Shown here: positions 1 to 9,395 of the stretch, piece by piece
Numbering within the stretch: position 1 is the first letter of the stretch
How the letters are laid out: every line of letters begins with the position of its first letter
Assembly: GCF_016641735.1 (NCBI RefSeq)
Contig: NZ_JAEDAO010000001.1
Location: forward strand, 2,666,001-2,730,000
Direction of reading: 5' to 3'
DNA from: Ramlibacter algicola
Lineage (GTDB): Bacteria > Pseudomonadota > Gammaproteobacteria > Burkholderiales > Burkholderiaceae_C
Length of the DNA stretch: 64,000 nucleotides
Notes under the pieces: model-generated
Database searches by the model: none
What the model was told of the DNA's origin: nothing
The model's input: only the letters and a program-made list of their open reading frames with translations
Position numbers and translations under genes: made by a program

Positions 1-587
1 AGATGCTGCACATCTTCCTGTCCAACCGGCGCGGCGAGGTGCGCTACGGCACCACCGGCAAGGCGGTCCCGGGCTACGACCTGCGCATCGTCGGCGACGA
101 CGGCCGCGAGTGCGGCACCGGCGAGATCGGCGAGCTGCAGATCAAGGGACCGAGCGCCGCGCTGATGTACTGGAACAACCGCGCCAAGACGAAGGCGACG
201 TTCTGCGGGGAGTGGACACGCAGCGGCGACAAGTACACGCGCGACGCCGACGGCTACTACACCTATGGCGGCCGCAGCGACGACATGCTCAAGGTCGGCG
301 GCATCTACGTCTCGCCGTTCGAGGTCGAGGCCACGCTCATGACGCACTCCGCGGTGCTCGAGGCGGCGGTGATCGGCGTCGCGGACGCGGACCAGCTGGT
401 CAAGCCCAAGGCCTACGTGGTGCTCAAGCCCGGCCAGTCCGCCAGCGAAGCCGACCTGCAGCAGCACGTGAAGTCGCAGCTGGCGCCCTACAAGTACCCG
501 CGCTGGATCGCGTTCGTGCCCGAGCTGCCGAAAACCGCGACGGGGAAGATCCAGCGCTTCAAGCTGCGGGCGGCGTCAGGCGCCTGA
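1..587 (+). CDS. Benzoate-CoA ligase-like acyl-CoA synthetase, C-terminal part (5' truncated by window edge)
   Basis: This is the last 195 or so codons of an ANL-superfamily acyl-CoA synthetase, which activates a carboxylic acid with ATP and CoA. The visible part holds the end of the large adenylating domain (EMLHIFLSNR, then GEIGELQIKGPS) and the mobile C-terminal domain, with the hinge region GGRSDDMLKVGGIYVSPFEVE and the catalytic lysine motif PKTATGKIQRF near the end. The MLHIFLSNR...GEVRYGTTG stretch resembles benzoate-CoA ligases more than fatty-acyl ligases, so an aromatic acid is the likely substrate. A Liv-type importer follows, which fits uptake and activation of one compound. The 5' end lies outside the window. 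Confidence 0.85.
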   Translation, partial: MLHIFLSNRRGEVRYGTTGKAVPGYDLRIVGDDGRECGTGEIGELQIKGPSAALMYWNNRAKTKATFCGEWTRSGDKYTRDADGYYTYGGRSDDMLKVGGIYVSPFEVEATLMTHSAVLEAAVIGVADADQLVKPKAYVVLKPGQSASEADLQQHVKSQLAPYKYPRWIAFVPELPKTATGKIQRFKLRAASGA

Positions 588-613
588 AGGCTTCCCTCGG
601 GGAAAGCCATGGT

Positions 614-632
614 GCGCCGCAGCGGCGCGTTT
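614..632 (+). terminator. Weak hairpin after the ligase gene
   Basis: GCGCC and GGCGC form a 5-bp stem around a GCAGC loop and are followed by GTTT. A second, bulged hairpin lies directly after the ligase stop (about 588-607). The T-run is too short for a confident intrinsic terminator. Confidence 0.25.
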
Positions 633-634
633 GC

Positions 635-640
635 TACAAA
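635..640 (+). promoter_or_regulatory. Possible extended -10 box for the binding-protein gene
   Basis: TACAAA preceded by TG and one base (TGC-TACAAA) lies 36 bases before the start codon. No clear -35 box is seen at 17 bases, which is tolerable for an extended -10 promoter. Confidence 0.3.
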
Positions 641-676
641 AGCACACCAAGCCAAACCACGGACCGGAGACACAAC

Positions 677-1864
677 ATGACCACCCGCCGCCTCGTCCTC
701 ACCCGCAGTGCCGCCGTCGTCGGCGCCGCTTCCGCCGGCCTGCTGCTGCCGCAGATCGTGCGCGCGCAATCGAACAAGGTGCGCGTGGGCTTCATGCTGC
801 CCTACACCGGCACCTACGCGCAGCTTGGCGTCGCCATCGAGAACGGCGTGCGCATGGCGCTGGAAGAAAAAGGCGGCAAGCTGGGCGGCCGCGAGATCGA
901 GTGGTTCAAGGTGGACGACGAGTCCGAGCCGTCCAAGGGCGTGGAGAACGCCAACCGCCTCGTGCAGCGCGACAAGGTCGACGTGCTGATCGGCACCGTG
1001 CACTCGGGCGTGCAGATGGGCATCCAGCGCGTCGTGCGCGACAGCGGCACGCTGTGCATCATCCCCAACGCCGGCGTGCATGCCGCGACGCGTGCCCTGT
1101 GCGCGCCCAACGTGTTCCGCACCTCGTTCACCAACAGCCAGCCCACGCTGGCCCTTGGCAAGCCCATGTACGACAAGGGCGTCCGCAAGGCCGTGTGGAT
1201 CACGCACAAGTACGCGGCGGGCGACGAGGCGTTCGAAGGCTTCCGCGACAGCTTCACCAAGGCCGGCGGCACCATCGTCAAGGAACTGGGCCTGCCGTTC
1301 CCGCAGGTCGAGTTCCAGGCCCTGCTGACCGAGATCGCCTCGATCAAGCCCGACGCCGTCGCGTGCTTCTTCGCCGGCGGCGCGGCCGTGAAGTTCATCA
1401 AGGACTTCGCCGCCGCGGGCCTGAAGGACAAGATCCAGCTCTGGGGCTCGGGCTTCCTGACCGAAGGCGTGCTGGACCAGGCCGGCCCCGCCGCCGACGG
1501 CATCATGACAACGATGCACTACAGCGACTCGCTCGACACGCCGCGCAACCACCAGTTCCGCACCGCGTACGCCACCCGCTTCAAGATGCAGCCCGACGTG
1601 TACGCCGTGCAGGGCTACGACAGCGGCCAGCTCCTCATGGCCGGGGCCAACGCCGTCAAGGGCGACCTGGGCAACAAGCAGGCGCTGTACAAGGCCATGG
1701 AGTCGGCCACCATCGACAGCCCGCGCGGCAAGTGGACGATGAGCAAGGCCCACAACCCGGTGCAGGACATCTACCTGCGCCGCGTCGAGAACAAGGAGAA
1801 CAAGGTGATCGGCGTCGCCGCCAAGGCCCTGTCCGATTCGGGCGCCGGCTGCAAGATGGGCTGA
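677..1864 (+). CDS. livK: ABC transporter substrate-binding protein, LivK type (branched-chain amino acid / aromatic acid uptake)
   Basis: This 395-residue periplasmic binding protein belongs to the Leu/Ile/Val-binding family (type I periplasmic fold). It starts with a signal peptide (twin arginine near residue 4, hydrophobic stretch, cut near VRAQS). The mature part begins KVRVGFMLPYTGTYAQLG, the usual family opening. GGAG lies about 8 bases before the ATG. The gene sits between a benzoate-CoA-ligase-like gene and the permease and ATPase genes of the same transporter, so the ligand may be an aromatic acid rather than leucine; that is inference. A strong terminator follows, which would raise binding-protein mRNA over the membrane components. 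Confidence 0.88.
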   Translation: MTTRRLVLTRSAAVVGAASAGLLLPQIVRAQSNKVRVGFMLPYTGTYAQLGVAIENGVRMALEEKGGKLGGREIEWFKVDDESEPSKGVENANRLVQRDKVDVLIGTVHSGVQMGIQRVVRDSGTLCIIPNAGVHAATRALCAPNVFRTSFTNSQPTLALGKPMYDKGVRKAVWITHKYAAGDEAFEGFRDSFTKAGGTIVKELGLPFPQVEFQALLTEIASIKPDAVACFFAGGAAVKFIKDFAAAGLKDKIQLWGSGFLTEGVLDQAGPAADGIMTTMHYSDSLDTPRNHQFRTAYATRFKMQPDVYAVQGYDSGQLLMAGANAVKGDLGNKQALYKAMESATIDSPRGKWTMSKAHNPVQDIYLRRVENKENKVIGVAAKALSDSGAGCKMG

Positions 1865-1887
1865 GCGCGCACCACCTGCTTCCCTGC

Positions 1888-1914
1888 GGGGGAGGCGCGA
1901 GCCTCCCCCTTTTT
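1888..1914 (+). terminator. Intrinsic terminator after livK
   Basis: GGGGGAGGC and GCCTCCCCC form a perfect 9-bp stem with a GCGA tetraloop, followed directly by TTTTT. It separates the binding-protein gene from the exporter and permease genes and probably allows partial read-through. Confidence 0.85.
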
Positions 1915-1925
1915 CTTGCCCGCGG

Positions 1926-2546
1926 ATGACCCTCACCACCTACCTGCTGTACCTGCTCGCGGTCACCGTGCTGATCGTCACGCCGGGACCGACGATGCTG
2001 ATGACGCTGTCGAACTCGCTGGCCCTCGGGCCTGCGCGCGCGCTCGCGTCGCTCGGCGGCGCCCTGGCGGCCAACTTCGGGATCATGGTGCTGTCCGCGC
2101 TCGGCCTCGGCGCGCTGCTCGCCGCTTCCGCCACCGCGTTCACGGTGTTGAAGGTCGCCGGAGCCGCGTACCTCATCTGGCTGGGCATCCGCACCTTCCG
2201 CGGCACCGGCTCGCTCGACTTCTCCGGCACCGCGGCACCGGGACGCGGGTCGCTCTTCATGCAAGGCGTGCTCGTCGGCGCGAGCAACCCGAAGTCGCTG
2301 CTGTTCTTCACCGCCTTCTTCCCGCAGTTCATCGAGCCGTCGGCGCCGTTCGCGCCGCAGTTCCTGCTGCTGTCGCTGACGTTCGTGGTCGGTGACTTCC
2401 TGGTGCTCGGCGCCGCGGCGTTCGGCGTCGGCCGCGTCCGGCCCTGGCTGCAGCAGGCGCACGTGGTGCGCTGGATCCAGCGCACCTGCGGCGGGCTGTT
2501 CGCGCTGCTCGGCGCGTTGCTCCTGTTGTCGCGCCGTCCCGCCTGA
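1926..2546 (+). CDS. LysE/RhtB family amino-acid exporter
   Basis: This 206-residue inner-membrane protein of the LysE superfamily exports amino acids or similar small molecules. The N-terminus LLYLLAVTVLIVTPGPTMLM carries the conserved TPGP motif at the end of helix 1, and about six hydrophobic segments follow, matching the family length of about 205. Its stop overlaps the livH start (TGATG), so it is translated with the importer genes. An exporter inside an import operon is unusual; it may vent excess substrate or an amino acid by-product. The substrate is unknown. The start has only a weak ribosome site. Confidence 0.85.
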   Translation: MTLTTYLLYLLAVTVLIVTPGPTMLMTLSNSLALGPARALASLGGALAANFGIMVLSALGLGALLAASATAFTVLKVAGAAYLIWLGIRTFRGTGSLDFSGTAAPGRGSLFMQGVLVGASNPKSLLFFTAFFPQFIEPSAPFAPQFLLLSLTFVVGDFLVLGAAAFGVGRVRPWLQQAHVVRWIQRTCGGLFALLGALLLLSRRPA

Positions 2547-3409
2547 TGGACTTCGCCAACTTCCTGATCCAGCTGCTCAACAGCGTCCAGTACGGGCTGC
2601 TGCTGTTCATGCTCGCCGCGGGGCTGACGCTCATCTTCGGGATCATGGGCGTGGTCAACCTCGCGCACGGCAGCTTCTACATGCTGGGTGCCTACCTCGC
2701 GTGGTGGCTCTCCAGCAGCACCGGCAGCCTGGTGCTGGCCATCGTGCTGGGCGCCGTGCTCGCCGCGGTGTTCGGGCTGGTGCTCGAACGGCTGCTGTTC
2801 CGCCACTTCTACCACCGCGACCACCTCGACCAGGTGCTGCTCACCTTCGGCCTGATCTACGTGTTCGAGGAACTGCGCTCCATCCTGTGGGGCGACGACG
2901 TCCATGGGGTCACGATCCCCGACGCGCTCTCGGCGTCCATCCCGCTCACCGACACGCTGTCGTATCCCGTGTACCGCCTGTTCATGTCGGGTGTGTGCAT
3001 CGTGCTGGCGATCGGGCTGTACGTGCTGATCTCGCGCACCCGCCTGGGCATGCGCATCCGCGCGGGCGCGTCCAACCACGCGATGACGGAGGCGCTGGGC
3101 ATCAACGTCAAGCGCATCCACGCGGTCGTCTTCGCCATCGGCGTCGCGCTGGCCGCGGTCGCCGGGATGATCGCGGCGCCGATCGCCAGCGTGTACCCGA
3201 ACATGGGCTCGCAGGTGCTGATCATGTGCTTCGTCGTCGTGGTGATTGGCGGCATCGGCTCCGTGCGCGGCGCGCTGGTCGCCGCCCTGCTGGTCGGCGC
3301 CGTCGACACCTTCGGCAAGGTCCTGCTGCCACAGGTGTCCGGCATGCTGGTCTACATGCTGATGGCGGCGGTGCTGCTGTGGCGCCCCGAGGGCCTGTTC
3401 AAGCAATGA
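2546..3409 (+). CDS. livH: Branched-chain amino acid-type ABC transporter permease LivH
   Basis: This is a 287-residue polytopic membrane permease, one of two that form the channel of the Liv-type importer. The conserved segments GLTLIFGIMGVVNLAHGSFYMLGAY (early) and the cytoplasmic loop TRLGMRIRAGASNHAMTEALGINVKRI (which docks on the ATPase) are clear, and the end WRPEGLF is typical of LivH. The ATG overlaps the previous stop by one base, and the gene's own stop overlaps the livM start (ATGA), which indicates translational coupling. Confidence 0.93.
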   Translation: MDFANFLIQLLNSVQYGLLLFMLAAGLTLIFGIMGVVNLAHGSFYMLGAYLAWWLSSSTGSLVLAIVLGAVLAAVFGLVLERLLFRHFYHRDHLDQVLLTFGLIYVFEELRSILWGDDVHGVTIPDALSASIPLTDTLSYPVYRLFMSGVCIVLAIGLYVLISRTRLGMRIRAGASNHAMTEALGINVKRIHAVVFAIGVALAAVAGMIAAPIASVYPNMGSQVLIMCFVVVVIGGIGSVRGALVAALLVGAVDTFGKVLLPQVSGMLVYMLMAAVLLWRPEGLFKQ

Positions 3410-4431
3410 GCGCCGCCAAGTCCCACCTCGAGGTGCTGCCCCGGTCGGTGCAGGCCGTGTTGCTGGTCGCGCTGGTCGCGCTCGCCGCGGTGCCGTTCGT
3501 GGCCAGCGACTTCTACGCGCAGATGGTCGCGCGGATGATGATCCTGGCCATCTTCGCCATGAGCCTGGACCTGCTGCAGGGCGTCACCGGCCTGGTGTCC
3601 CTGGGCCACGCGGCGTTCTTCGGCATCGGCGGCTACGTGCTGTCGCTGGTGTCCTCGGACGCCGGCGCCGTCAGCCTCTGGTGGACGCTGCCAGCGGCGG
3701 TGGCGGTATCGGCGCTGTTCGCGTTCGTGATCGGCTTCTTCGTGGTCCGCACCCACGGCATCTACTTCATCATGGTCACGATGGCGTTCGCTCAGATGCT
3801 GTTCTACCTGGTGTTCGACAACAAGGAGCTTGCGCTGGCGGGCCTCAAGCTGCGCCTGGGCGGCTCCGACGGCATCTACATCAACTTCAAGCCCGACGCC
3901 TCGTTCTTCGACCTGGAGAACAAGACGGTCTTCTATTACTTCACCCTCGCCTGCCTGCTGGCGGTGTACGCGTTCCTGCGCCGGCTGCTGTGGAGCCCGT
4001 TCGGCCGCACGCTCGCGGGCATCCGCGTCAACGAGCACCGCATGCGCGCGCTGGGCTACGGCACCTTCGGCTACAAGCTGGCCGCATTCACGCTGGCCGG
4101 CGCGCTGGCCGGCCTGGCGGGCTACTTGTGGGGCGCGCAGACCGGCTTCGTGAACCCCGAGCTGATGGGATTCCACATGAGCGCGCACGCGATCATGATG
4201 GTCATCCTCGGCGGCATGGGCAACTTCGCCGGCGCCATCGCAGGCGCGTTCGCTTTCGAGTGGCTGCTGCACGTGTTCAAGGACCTGCCGCAGGTCGGCG
4301 GCTTCGACGCCGGCAAGCACTGGCAGCTGTGGATCGGCATCTTCATCGTGCTCATTGTCGCGTTCGCGCCGCGCGGGCTGCTGGGCGTCGTCGCGCGCAT
4401 CGGCCGCAGCAAGGAGGACGCCGGTGGCTGA
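3406..4431 (+). CDS. livM: Branched-chain amino acid-type ABC transporter permease LivM
   Basis: This 341-residue second permease of the importer has conserved segments AMSLDLLQGVTGLVSLGHAAFFGIGGY, the ATPase-docking loop FGRTLAGIRVNEHRMRALGY and GGMGNFAGAIAGA. The end (FAPRGLLGVVAR) is characteristic of LivM. The ATG overlaps the livH stop by four bases. The AAGGAGG near its 3' end is the ribosome site of the next gene, livG, whose GTG start lies inside livM. Confidence 0.93.
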   Translation: MSAAKSHLEVLPRSVQAVLLVALVALAAVPFVASDFYAQMVARMMILAIFAMSLDLLQGVTGLVSLGHAAFFGIGGYVLSLVSSDAGAVSLWWTLPAAVAVSALFAFVIGFFVVRTHGIYFIMVTMAFAQMLFYLVFDNKELALAGLKLRLGGSDGIYINFKPDASFFDLENKTVFYYFTLACLLAVYAFLRRLLWSPFGRTLAGIRVNEHRMRALGYGTFGYKLAAFTLAGALAGLAGYLWGAQTGFVNPELMGFHMSAHAIMMVILGGMGNFAGAIAGAFAFEWLLHVFKDLPQVGGFDAGKHWQLWIGIFIVLIVAFAPRGLLGVVARIGRSKEDAGG

Positions 4432-5176
4432 CGAGGTGCTGCTCGCAGCGCGCAACGTCACCAAGCGCTTCGGCGGCCTGGCGGCGGTGAACGACGTCTC
4501 GGTGGACCTGTGGCGCGGTCGCATCCACGCGGTCATCGGCCCCAATGGCGCCGGCAAGTCGACGCTGACCAACCTGCTCTCGGGCGACCTGCCCCCCACC
4601 ACCGGCAGCATCGAGCTCGCGGGCGTCGACGTGACCGGCCGCAACCCGGAACGCATCTCCCGCGCGGGCCTGGGGCGCAGCTACCAGAAGACCAACATCT
4701 TCCTGCCGTTCACCGTGTGGGAGAACGTGCGACTGGCCGCGCAATCACGCGCGCAGCATCCCGCAAGCGTGCTGCGCCGGGCGACGGCGTTCACGGAGAC
4801 GAACGAGCGCGCCGCCCGTGCACTGGATCTGGCGGGACTCGCCGCGCGCCGCGACGCGATCGCCGGCACCATCAGCCACGGCGAGCAGCGCCAGCTGGAA
4901 ATCGCGATGACGCTGGCCACCGCCCCGCACGTGCTGTTGCTGGACGAACCGCTCGCGGGCATGGGCACCGCCGAAGCCGAGCGCATGGTCGGGCTGCTGC
5001 AGCGGCTGAAAGCCGAGCACGCGATCCTGCTGGTGGAACATGACATGGACGCCGTCTTCGCCCTGGCGGACCGCCTCACGGTCATGGTCAACGGCCAGGT
5101 GATCGCCACCGGCACGCCCGACGCGATCCGCGCCGATGCGGGGGTGCAGGCCGCCTACCTGGGGGAAGAGCATTGA
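4424..5176 (+). CDS. livG: ABC transporter ATP-binding protein LivG
   Basis: This 250-residue cytoplasmic ATPase powers the Liv-type importer. Walker A GPNGAGKST lies near residues 39-47, the signature is the degenerate ISHGEQRQ near 148, and Walker B VLLLDEP follows, then the switch histidine in LLVEHDMD. The start is GTG: the strong ribosome site AAGGAGG (4411-4417) sits 6 bases before it, and an ATG start upstream would run far into livM. The gene overlaps livM by 8 bases, and livF starts inside its stop. Confidence 0.92.
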   Translation: MADEVLLAARNVTKRFGGLAAVNDVSVDLWRGRIHAVIGPNGAGKSTLTNLLSGDLPPTTGSIELAGVDVTGRNPERISRAGLGRSYQKTNIFLPFTVWENVRLAAQSRAQHPASVLRRATAFTETNERAARALDLAGLAARRDAIAGTISHGEQRQLEIAMTLATAPHVLLLDEPLAGMGTAEAERMVGLLQRLKAEHAILLVEHDMDAVFALADRLTVMVNGQVIATGTPDAIRADAGVQAAYLGEEH

Positions 5177-5898
5177 ACTCCCCAACACAGAACCTGTTGA
5201 TCGACGCCCGCGGCCTGCACACGTACTACGGCCAGAGCCATGTCCTGCGCGGCATCGACTTCCGCGTCGGGCGTGGCGAGACGATCGGGCTCATGGGCCG
5301 CAATGGCATGGGCAAGAGCACGCTGCTCAAGACGCTCATGGGGCTGGTGAAGCCGCGAGGCGGCAAGGTGCACGTCACCGGCCGCGACATGACCGGGTGC
5401 GCGCCGTACGAGATCGCGCAACTGGGCATCGCCTACGTCCCCGAAGGCCGCGGCATCTTCCCGAACCTGAGCGTCGTGGAGAACCTGCGCATGGCGGCGC
5501 GTCCCGGCACGCGCGGGCAGCGCGACTGGACCTACGAGCGCGTGCTGGAGACGTTCCCGCGCCTGGCCGAGCGCCTGTCGCACGGTGGCCAGCAGCTGTC
5601 CGGCGGCGAGCAGCAGATGCTCACGATCGGCCGCGCGCTGATGACCAATCCCGACGTGCTGATCCTGGACGAGGCCACTGAAGGCCTGGCGCCGCTGATC
5701 GCCCGCGACATCTGGCGCATCTGCGCGCTGATCCGCGAAACCGGCATCTCCAGCGTCATCGTCGACAAGAACTGGAAGCACGTCACGCAGCTGACGGACC
5801 GCAACGTGATCCTCGTCAAGGGCGAGATCGTGTACGAGGGCACGTCAACCGACCTGCAGTCGAAACCCGGGTTGCTCTCGCAGCACCTCGGCGTCTAG
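5173..5898 (+). CDS. livF: ABC transporter ATP-binding protein LivF
   Basis: This 241-residue second ATPase of the importer has Walker A GRNGMGKST (42-50), signature LSGGEQQ (142-148) and Walker B DVLILDEATE (161-170). The switch histidine is not obvious: the usual VEQ/VEH segment reads SVIVDKNWKH, which makes it slightly atypical. The start is a TTG overlapping the livG stop (TTGA), with the purine-rich GGGGGAAGAG 2-12 bases upstream. It is the last gene of the livH-M-G-F set. Confidence 0.9.
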   Translation: MNSPTQNLLIDARGLHTYYGQSHVLRGIDFRVGRGETIGLMGRNGMGKSTLLKTLMGLVKPRGGKVHVTGRDMTGCAPYEIAQLGIAYVPEGRGIFPNLSVVENLRMAARPGTRGQRDWTYERVLETFPRLAERLSHGGQQLSGGEQQMLTIGRALMTNPDVLILDEATEGLAPLIARDIWRICALIRETGISSVIVDKNWKHVTQLTDRNVILVKGEIVYEGTSTDLQSKPGLLSQHLGV

Positions 5899-6172
5899 TC
5901 GCCAGTGCCGCCCTGCGGCGGCACCGCAGCAACCTGATCCGGAAGCACGTGGCCCAGCAGTGACGCAGCTCGCGCACGGCTGAGCTGGCTGGTCAGCCGT
6001 TCTCCAATGGTTGGCTTCCACATCGGCCCGCGGCCGAGCTACGTCTGCGCCCGAGCCAGCGTCAGCGCATTCGACTCCCACCTGTAGGTCCTCGCCTACG
6101 GCATTTCGCCGGTGTTTCCCTCATCCTGAGCGCGCCCCCGACGGAAGAATCTTTGTTCACGCAAGTTACGAC
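5899..6172. other. Intergenic region between the transporter and the glycogen operon
   Basis: These 274 bases contain no convincing gene. A perfect 8-bp hairpin (GTGCCGCC, loop CTGC, GGCGGCAC; 5905-5924) lies just after livF but has no T-run, so it may protect the mRNA end or act in Rho-dependent termination. The glg promoter is expected in the right half, but no good -35/-10 pair can be seen. Confidence 0.5.
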
Positions 6173-8119
6173 ATGACGCCTGCGCCCATGCAACCGACGG
6201 CCGACGCCAAGCACGTCGCCCCAGCAACCCGGCAGGTGCCGCGGCCGAGCCACCATTTCCGCCAGTTCGACGTGATGGGCGCGCACGTCGACGGCGAAGC
6301 CACCCGCTTCACGGTCTGGGCGCCCAACGCGCGCAGCGTCTGCGTGGCCGGCTCGTTCAACGACTGGCACGGCGAACCGCTGCAGCGCATCGAGGACGGC
6401 AGCGGCCTGTGGCACGGGCGCGTCGAGGGCGCGCGCGCGGGCGACTTCTACAAGTACCGCATCCAGGGCGCGCACGGCCACTGGATGGACAAGGCGGACC
6501 CTTACGCGTTCCGCTGCGAACACCCGCCGGGCACCGCGTCGCAGATCTGGGAGCTGGACCACGCGTGGGGCGACCGCGAGTGGATGGCACGGCGCGGCGA
6601 GCGCCAGGCGCACACGCAGCCGATGTCCACCTACGAGGTGCACCTGGGCTCCTGGCAGCGCGAGGAAGACGGGCGCATGCTCAACTATCGCGACATCGCG
6701 GTGCGCCTGGCTTCGCATTGCCGCACGATGGGCTTCACCCACGTGGAGCTGATGCCGGTCGCCGAGCACCCGTTCTACGGTTCCTGGGGCTACCAGACCA
6801 CCGGCTACTTCGCGCCGACCTCGCGCTACGGCACCCCGCAGGACCTGATGGTGCTGGTGGACACGCTGCACCAGCACGGCATCGGCGTGATCCTGGACTG
6901 GGTCGGCTCGCACTTCCCGTCCGACCCGCACGCCTTGGCGCAGTTCGACGGCACCGCGCTGTACGAGCACGCCGACCCGCGGCTGGGCTTCCACCCGCAG
7001 TGGAACAGCCTGATCTTCAACTACGGCCGCTACGAGGTCCGCGACTTCCTGATCAGCAACGCGCTGTTCTGGCTGGAGAAGTACCACTTCGACGGCCTGC
7101 GCGTGGACGCGGTCGCGTCGATGCTGTACCTGGACTTCGCACGCGAGCCGGGCCAGTGGCTGCCCAACCAGTACGGTGGCAACCAGAACCTGGAAGCGGT
7201 GCGCTTCCTGCAGGACCTCAACAGCGCCGTGTATGCGCAGTTCCCCGACGTCCACATGATCGCGGAGGAGTCCACCGCATGGGCCGGCGTCTCGCGCCCC
7301 GTGCACCACGGCGGCCTGGGCTTCGGCATGAAGTGGAACATGGGCTGGATGAACGACACGCTGCGCTACGTCGAGCGGCCGCACTTCTACCGCCGCTGGC
7401 ACGGCGACGACATCCGCTTCTCCTCCGTCTACGCCTTCAACGAAAACTTCGTGCTGCCGCTGTCGCACGACGAGGTCGTCTACGGCAAGGGCAGCCTGCT
7501 GTGCAAGCAGGCGGGCGACGAGTGGCAGCGCTTCGCCGGCCTGCGCGCCCTGTACGGCTACATGTGGGCGCACCCGGGCAAGAAGCTGCTGTTCATGGGC
7601 GGCGAGTTCGGCCAGTACCAGGAATGGCACCACGAGCGCACGCTCGACTGGCACCTGTGGGCGCGGCCGCTGCATGCCGGCGTCGCGCGCTGGGTGGCCG
7701 ACCTCAATGCGGCGTACCGGCGCGTCCCGGCGCTGCACGTGAACGATTTCGAGCACGAGGGCTTCCAGTGGCTGCCCGTCGACGCCCACGAGCCGCAAAC
7801 CGTGCTGGCCTTCGTGCGCCGTGGCGCGCCGGGCGATGCCCTGGCCGTCGCCCTCGTGAACATGACCCCGGAGCCGCGGCACGCGCTGCGGCTCGGACTG
7901 CCCCATGCCGGCACCTGGCACGAGCTGCTGAACAGCGACGCGCCCTTTTACGGTGGCAGCGGCATGGGCAACCTCGGACGCGTTCACGCGGACGATGCAC
8001 CGCTGGGCGGCATGCCCGCCAGCGCCACGCTCACCCTGCCACCCCTGGCGGCCCTGGTCCTGGTGGACCGGCCCGTCGATGCAACGATTCCTGGAGGAGA
8101 ACCCCATGCCCGCACCTAA
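6173..8119 (+). CDS. glgB: 1,4-alpha-glucan branching enzyme GlgB
   Basis: This 648-residue GH13 enzyme introduces alpha-1,6 branches into glycogen. It has an N-terminal CBM48-like domain ([22 protein letters not shown]), the catalytic barrel and a C-terminal beta domain. The catalytic triad is visible: Asp312 in [10 protein letters not shown], Glu365/366 in MIAEEST and Asp433 in [13 protein letters not shown]. The motif DWVGSHFP has Gly where most homologues have Pro. The ATG at 6173 is chosen because upstream codons look non-coding, although no clear ribosome site is present; 6188 is an alternative. The gene opens the glycogen/trehalose operon and overlaps glgC by 14 bases. Confidence 0.93.
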   Translation: MTPAPMQPTADAKHVAPATRQVPRPSHHFRQFDVMGAHVDGEATRFTVWAPNARSVCVAGSFNDWHGEPLQRIEDGSGLWHGRVEGARAGDFYKYRIQGAHGHWMDKADPYAFRCEHPPGTASQIWELDHAWGDREWMARRGERQAHTQPMSTYEVHLGSWQREEDGRMLNYRDIAVRLASHCRTMGFTHVELMPVAEHPFYGSWGYQTTGYFAPTSRYGTPQDLMVLVDTLHQHGIGVILDWVGSHFPSDPHALAQFDGTALYEHADPRLGFHPQWNSLIFNYGRYEVRDFLISNALFWLEKYHFDGLRVDAVASMLYLDFAREPGQWLPNQYGGNQNLEAVRFLQDLNSAVYAQFPDVHMIAEESTAWAGVSRPVHHGGLGFGMKWNMGWMNDTLRYVERPHFYRRWHGDDIRFSSVYAFNENFVLPLSHDEVVYGKGSLLCKQAGDEWQRFAGLRALYGYMWAHPGKKLLFMGGEFGQYQEWHHERTLDWHLWARPLHAGVARWVADLNAAYRRVPALHVNDFEHEGFQWLPVDAHEPQTVLAFVRRGAPGDALAVALVNMTPEPRHALRLGLPHAGTWHELLNSDAPFYGGSGMGNLGRVHADDAPLGGMPASATLTLPPLAALVLVDRPVDATIPGGEPHART

Positions 8120-9395
8120 GAACGTCCTGGCCTTCGTGATGGCCGGCGGCGAAGGCTCGCGCCTTCACCCGCTCACGGCCAACCGCTGCAAGCCCGCGGT
8201 TCCCTTCAACGGCAAGCACCGCATCGTCGACTTCGTGCTGTCCAACCTGGTCAACTCCGAGATCTACTCGACCTACCTGCTGGTGCAGTACAAGAGCCAG
8301 TCGCTGATCGAGCACGTGCGCCAGACGTGGACCATGGCGCGCTTCATGCCGCAGCACTTCATCACCTGCGTGCCGCCGCAGATGCGCAACGGCCCCGAGT
8401 GGTTCCAGGGCACGGCCGACGCCGTGTACCAGAACATCCACCTGATCGAGAGCATGAAGCCGGACATCGTGGCGGTGTTCGGCGCGGACCACATCTACCG
8501 GATGGACATCCGGCAGATGATCGACTTCCACATCCAGAGCAATGCCCACGCCAGCGTCGCCACGCTGCCGGTGCGCCTGGCGCAGAGCGACCAGTTCGGC
8601 ATCGTCGAGATCGACGACAACAACCGGATCACGGACTTCATGGAGAAGCCCAAGACGTGCAAGCCGATGCCGGGCAGCACGACCCACGCGCTGGGCTCGA
8701 TGGGCAACTACATCTTCAACGCCGACGTGCTGCTCGACCAGCTGCGCAAGATGAAGGAAGACGGCACCAGCGACTTCGGCAAGCACATCCTGCCGTCGAT
8801 GGTGAAGAGCCACAAGCTGGTGGCGTACGACTTCGACACCAACCACATCCCCGGCACCGAACCGTACGAGGAGCACGCCTACTGGCGCGACGTCGGCACC
8901 ATCGACGCGTACTTCGAGGCGCACTTCGACACGCTGGGCGCGGCGCCCAAGTTCCGCATGACCAACGCCAAGTGGCCGATCTACGCCAGCCCGGACCAGG
9001 CCGAGTCGGCCCAGATCGAGAACGGCGTGATCAACCGCTCCGTCGTCGGCTCGGGCAGCATCGTCGACGGTGCCGCCCTCGACCACGCCATGCTGCGCCG
9101 CTCGGTGCACGTGGACCGCGGCGCGCGCCTGGAGCACTGCATCGTGATGGAGCGCACCCGCATCGGCCGCGGCGCCCAGGTGCACCGCGCCATCATCGAC
9201 CAGGACAACGACGTGCCCGCCGGCGAGCGCATCGGCCTCGACCTCGAGCACGACCGCCGGCGCTTCCACGTGACTCCCAGCGGCATCGTGGTGGTGCCGG
9301 CAGGCTACTTCCGCGCGGGCGTGCGCCACGCGACGGTGCCCGCCGCGCGTCCCGCGCTGCGCACCGGCAAGGGCCGGCTGGAGGTGGTCGCATGA
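8106..9395 (+). CDS. glgC: Glucose-1-phosphate adenylyltransferase GlgC
   Basis: This 429-residue enzyme makes ADP-glucose from glucose-1-phosphate and ATP, the committed step of bacterial glycogen synthesis. The N-terminal nucleotidyltransferase signature [24 protein letters not shown] and the substrate motif GTADAVYQN are present. The C-terminal left-handed beta-helix (repeats such as [19 protein letters not shown]) completes the family. CTGGAGGAGA lies just before the ATG, and the start is inside the end of glgB. The stop overlaps glgX (ATGA). The enzyme is normally allosterically regulated. Confidence 0.95.
   Translation: MPAPKNVLAFVMAGGEGSRLHPLTANRCKPAVPFNGKHRIVDFVLSNLVNSEIYSTYLLVQYKSQSLIEHVRQTWTMARFMPQHFITCVPPQMRNGPEWFQGTADAVYQNIHLIESMKPDIVAVFGADHIYRMDIRQMIDFHIQSNAHASVATLPVRLAQSDQFGIVEIDDNNRITDFMEKPKTCKPMPGSTTHALGSMGNYIFNADVLLDQLRKMKEDGTSDFGKHILPSMVKSHKLVAYDFDTNHIPGTEPYEEHAYWRDVGTIDAYFEAHFDTLGAAPKFRMTNAKWPIYASPDQAESAQIENGVINRSVVGSGSIVDGAALDHAMLRRSVHVDRGARLEHCIVMERTRIGRGAQVHRAIIDQDNDVPAGERIGLDLEHDRRRFHVTPSGIVVVPAGYFRAGVRHATVPAARPALRTGKGRLEVVA

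Noticed and set aside
5905..5924. Perfect 8-bp hairpin after livF as an intrinsic terminator
   Set aside because: No T-run follows; recorded only as a structure in the intergenic region.
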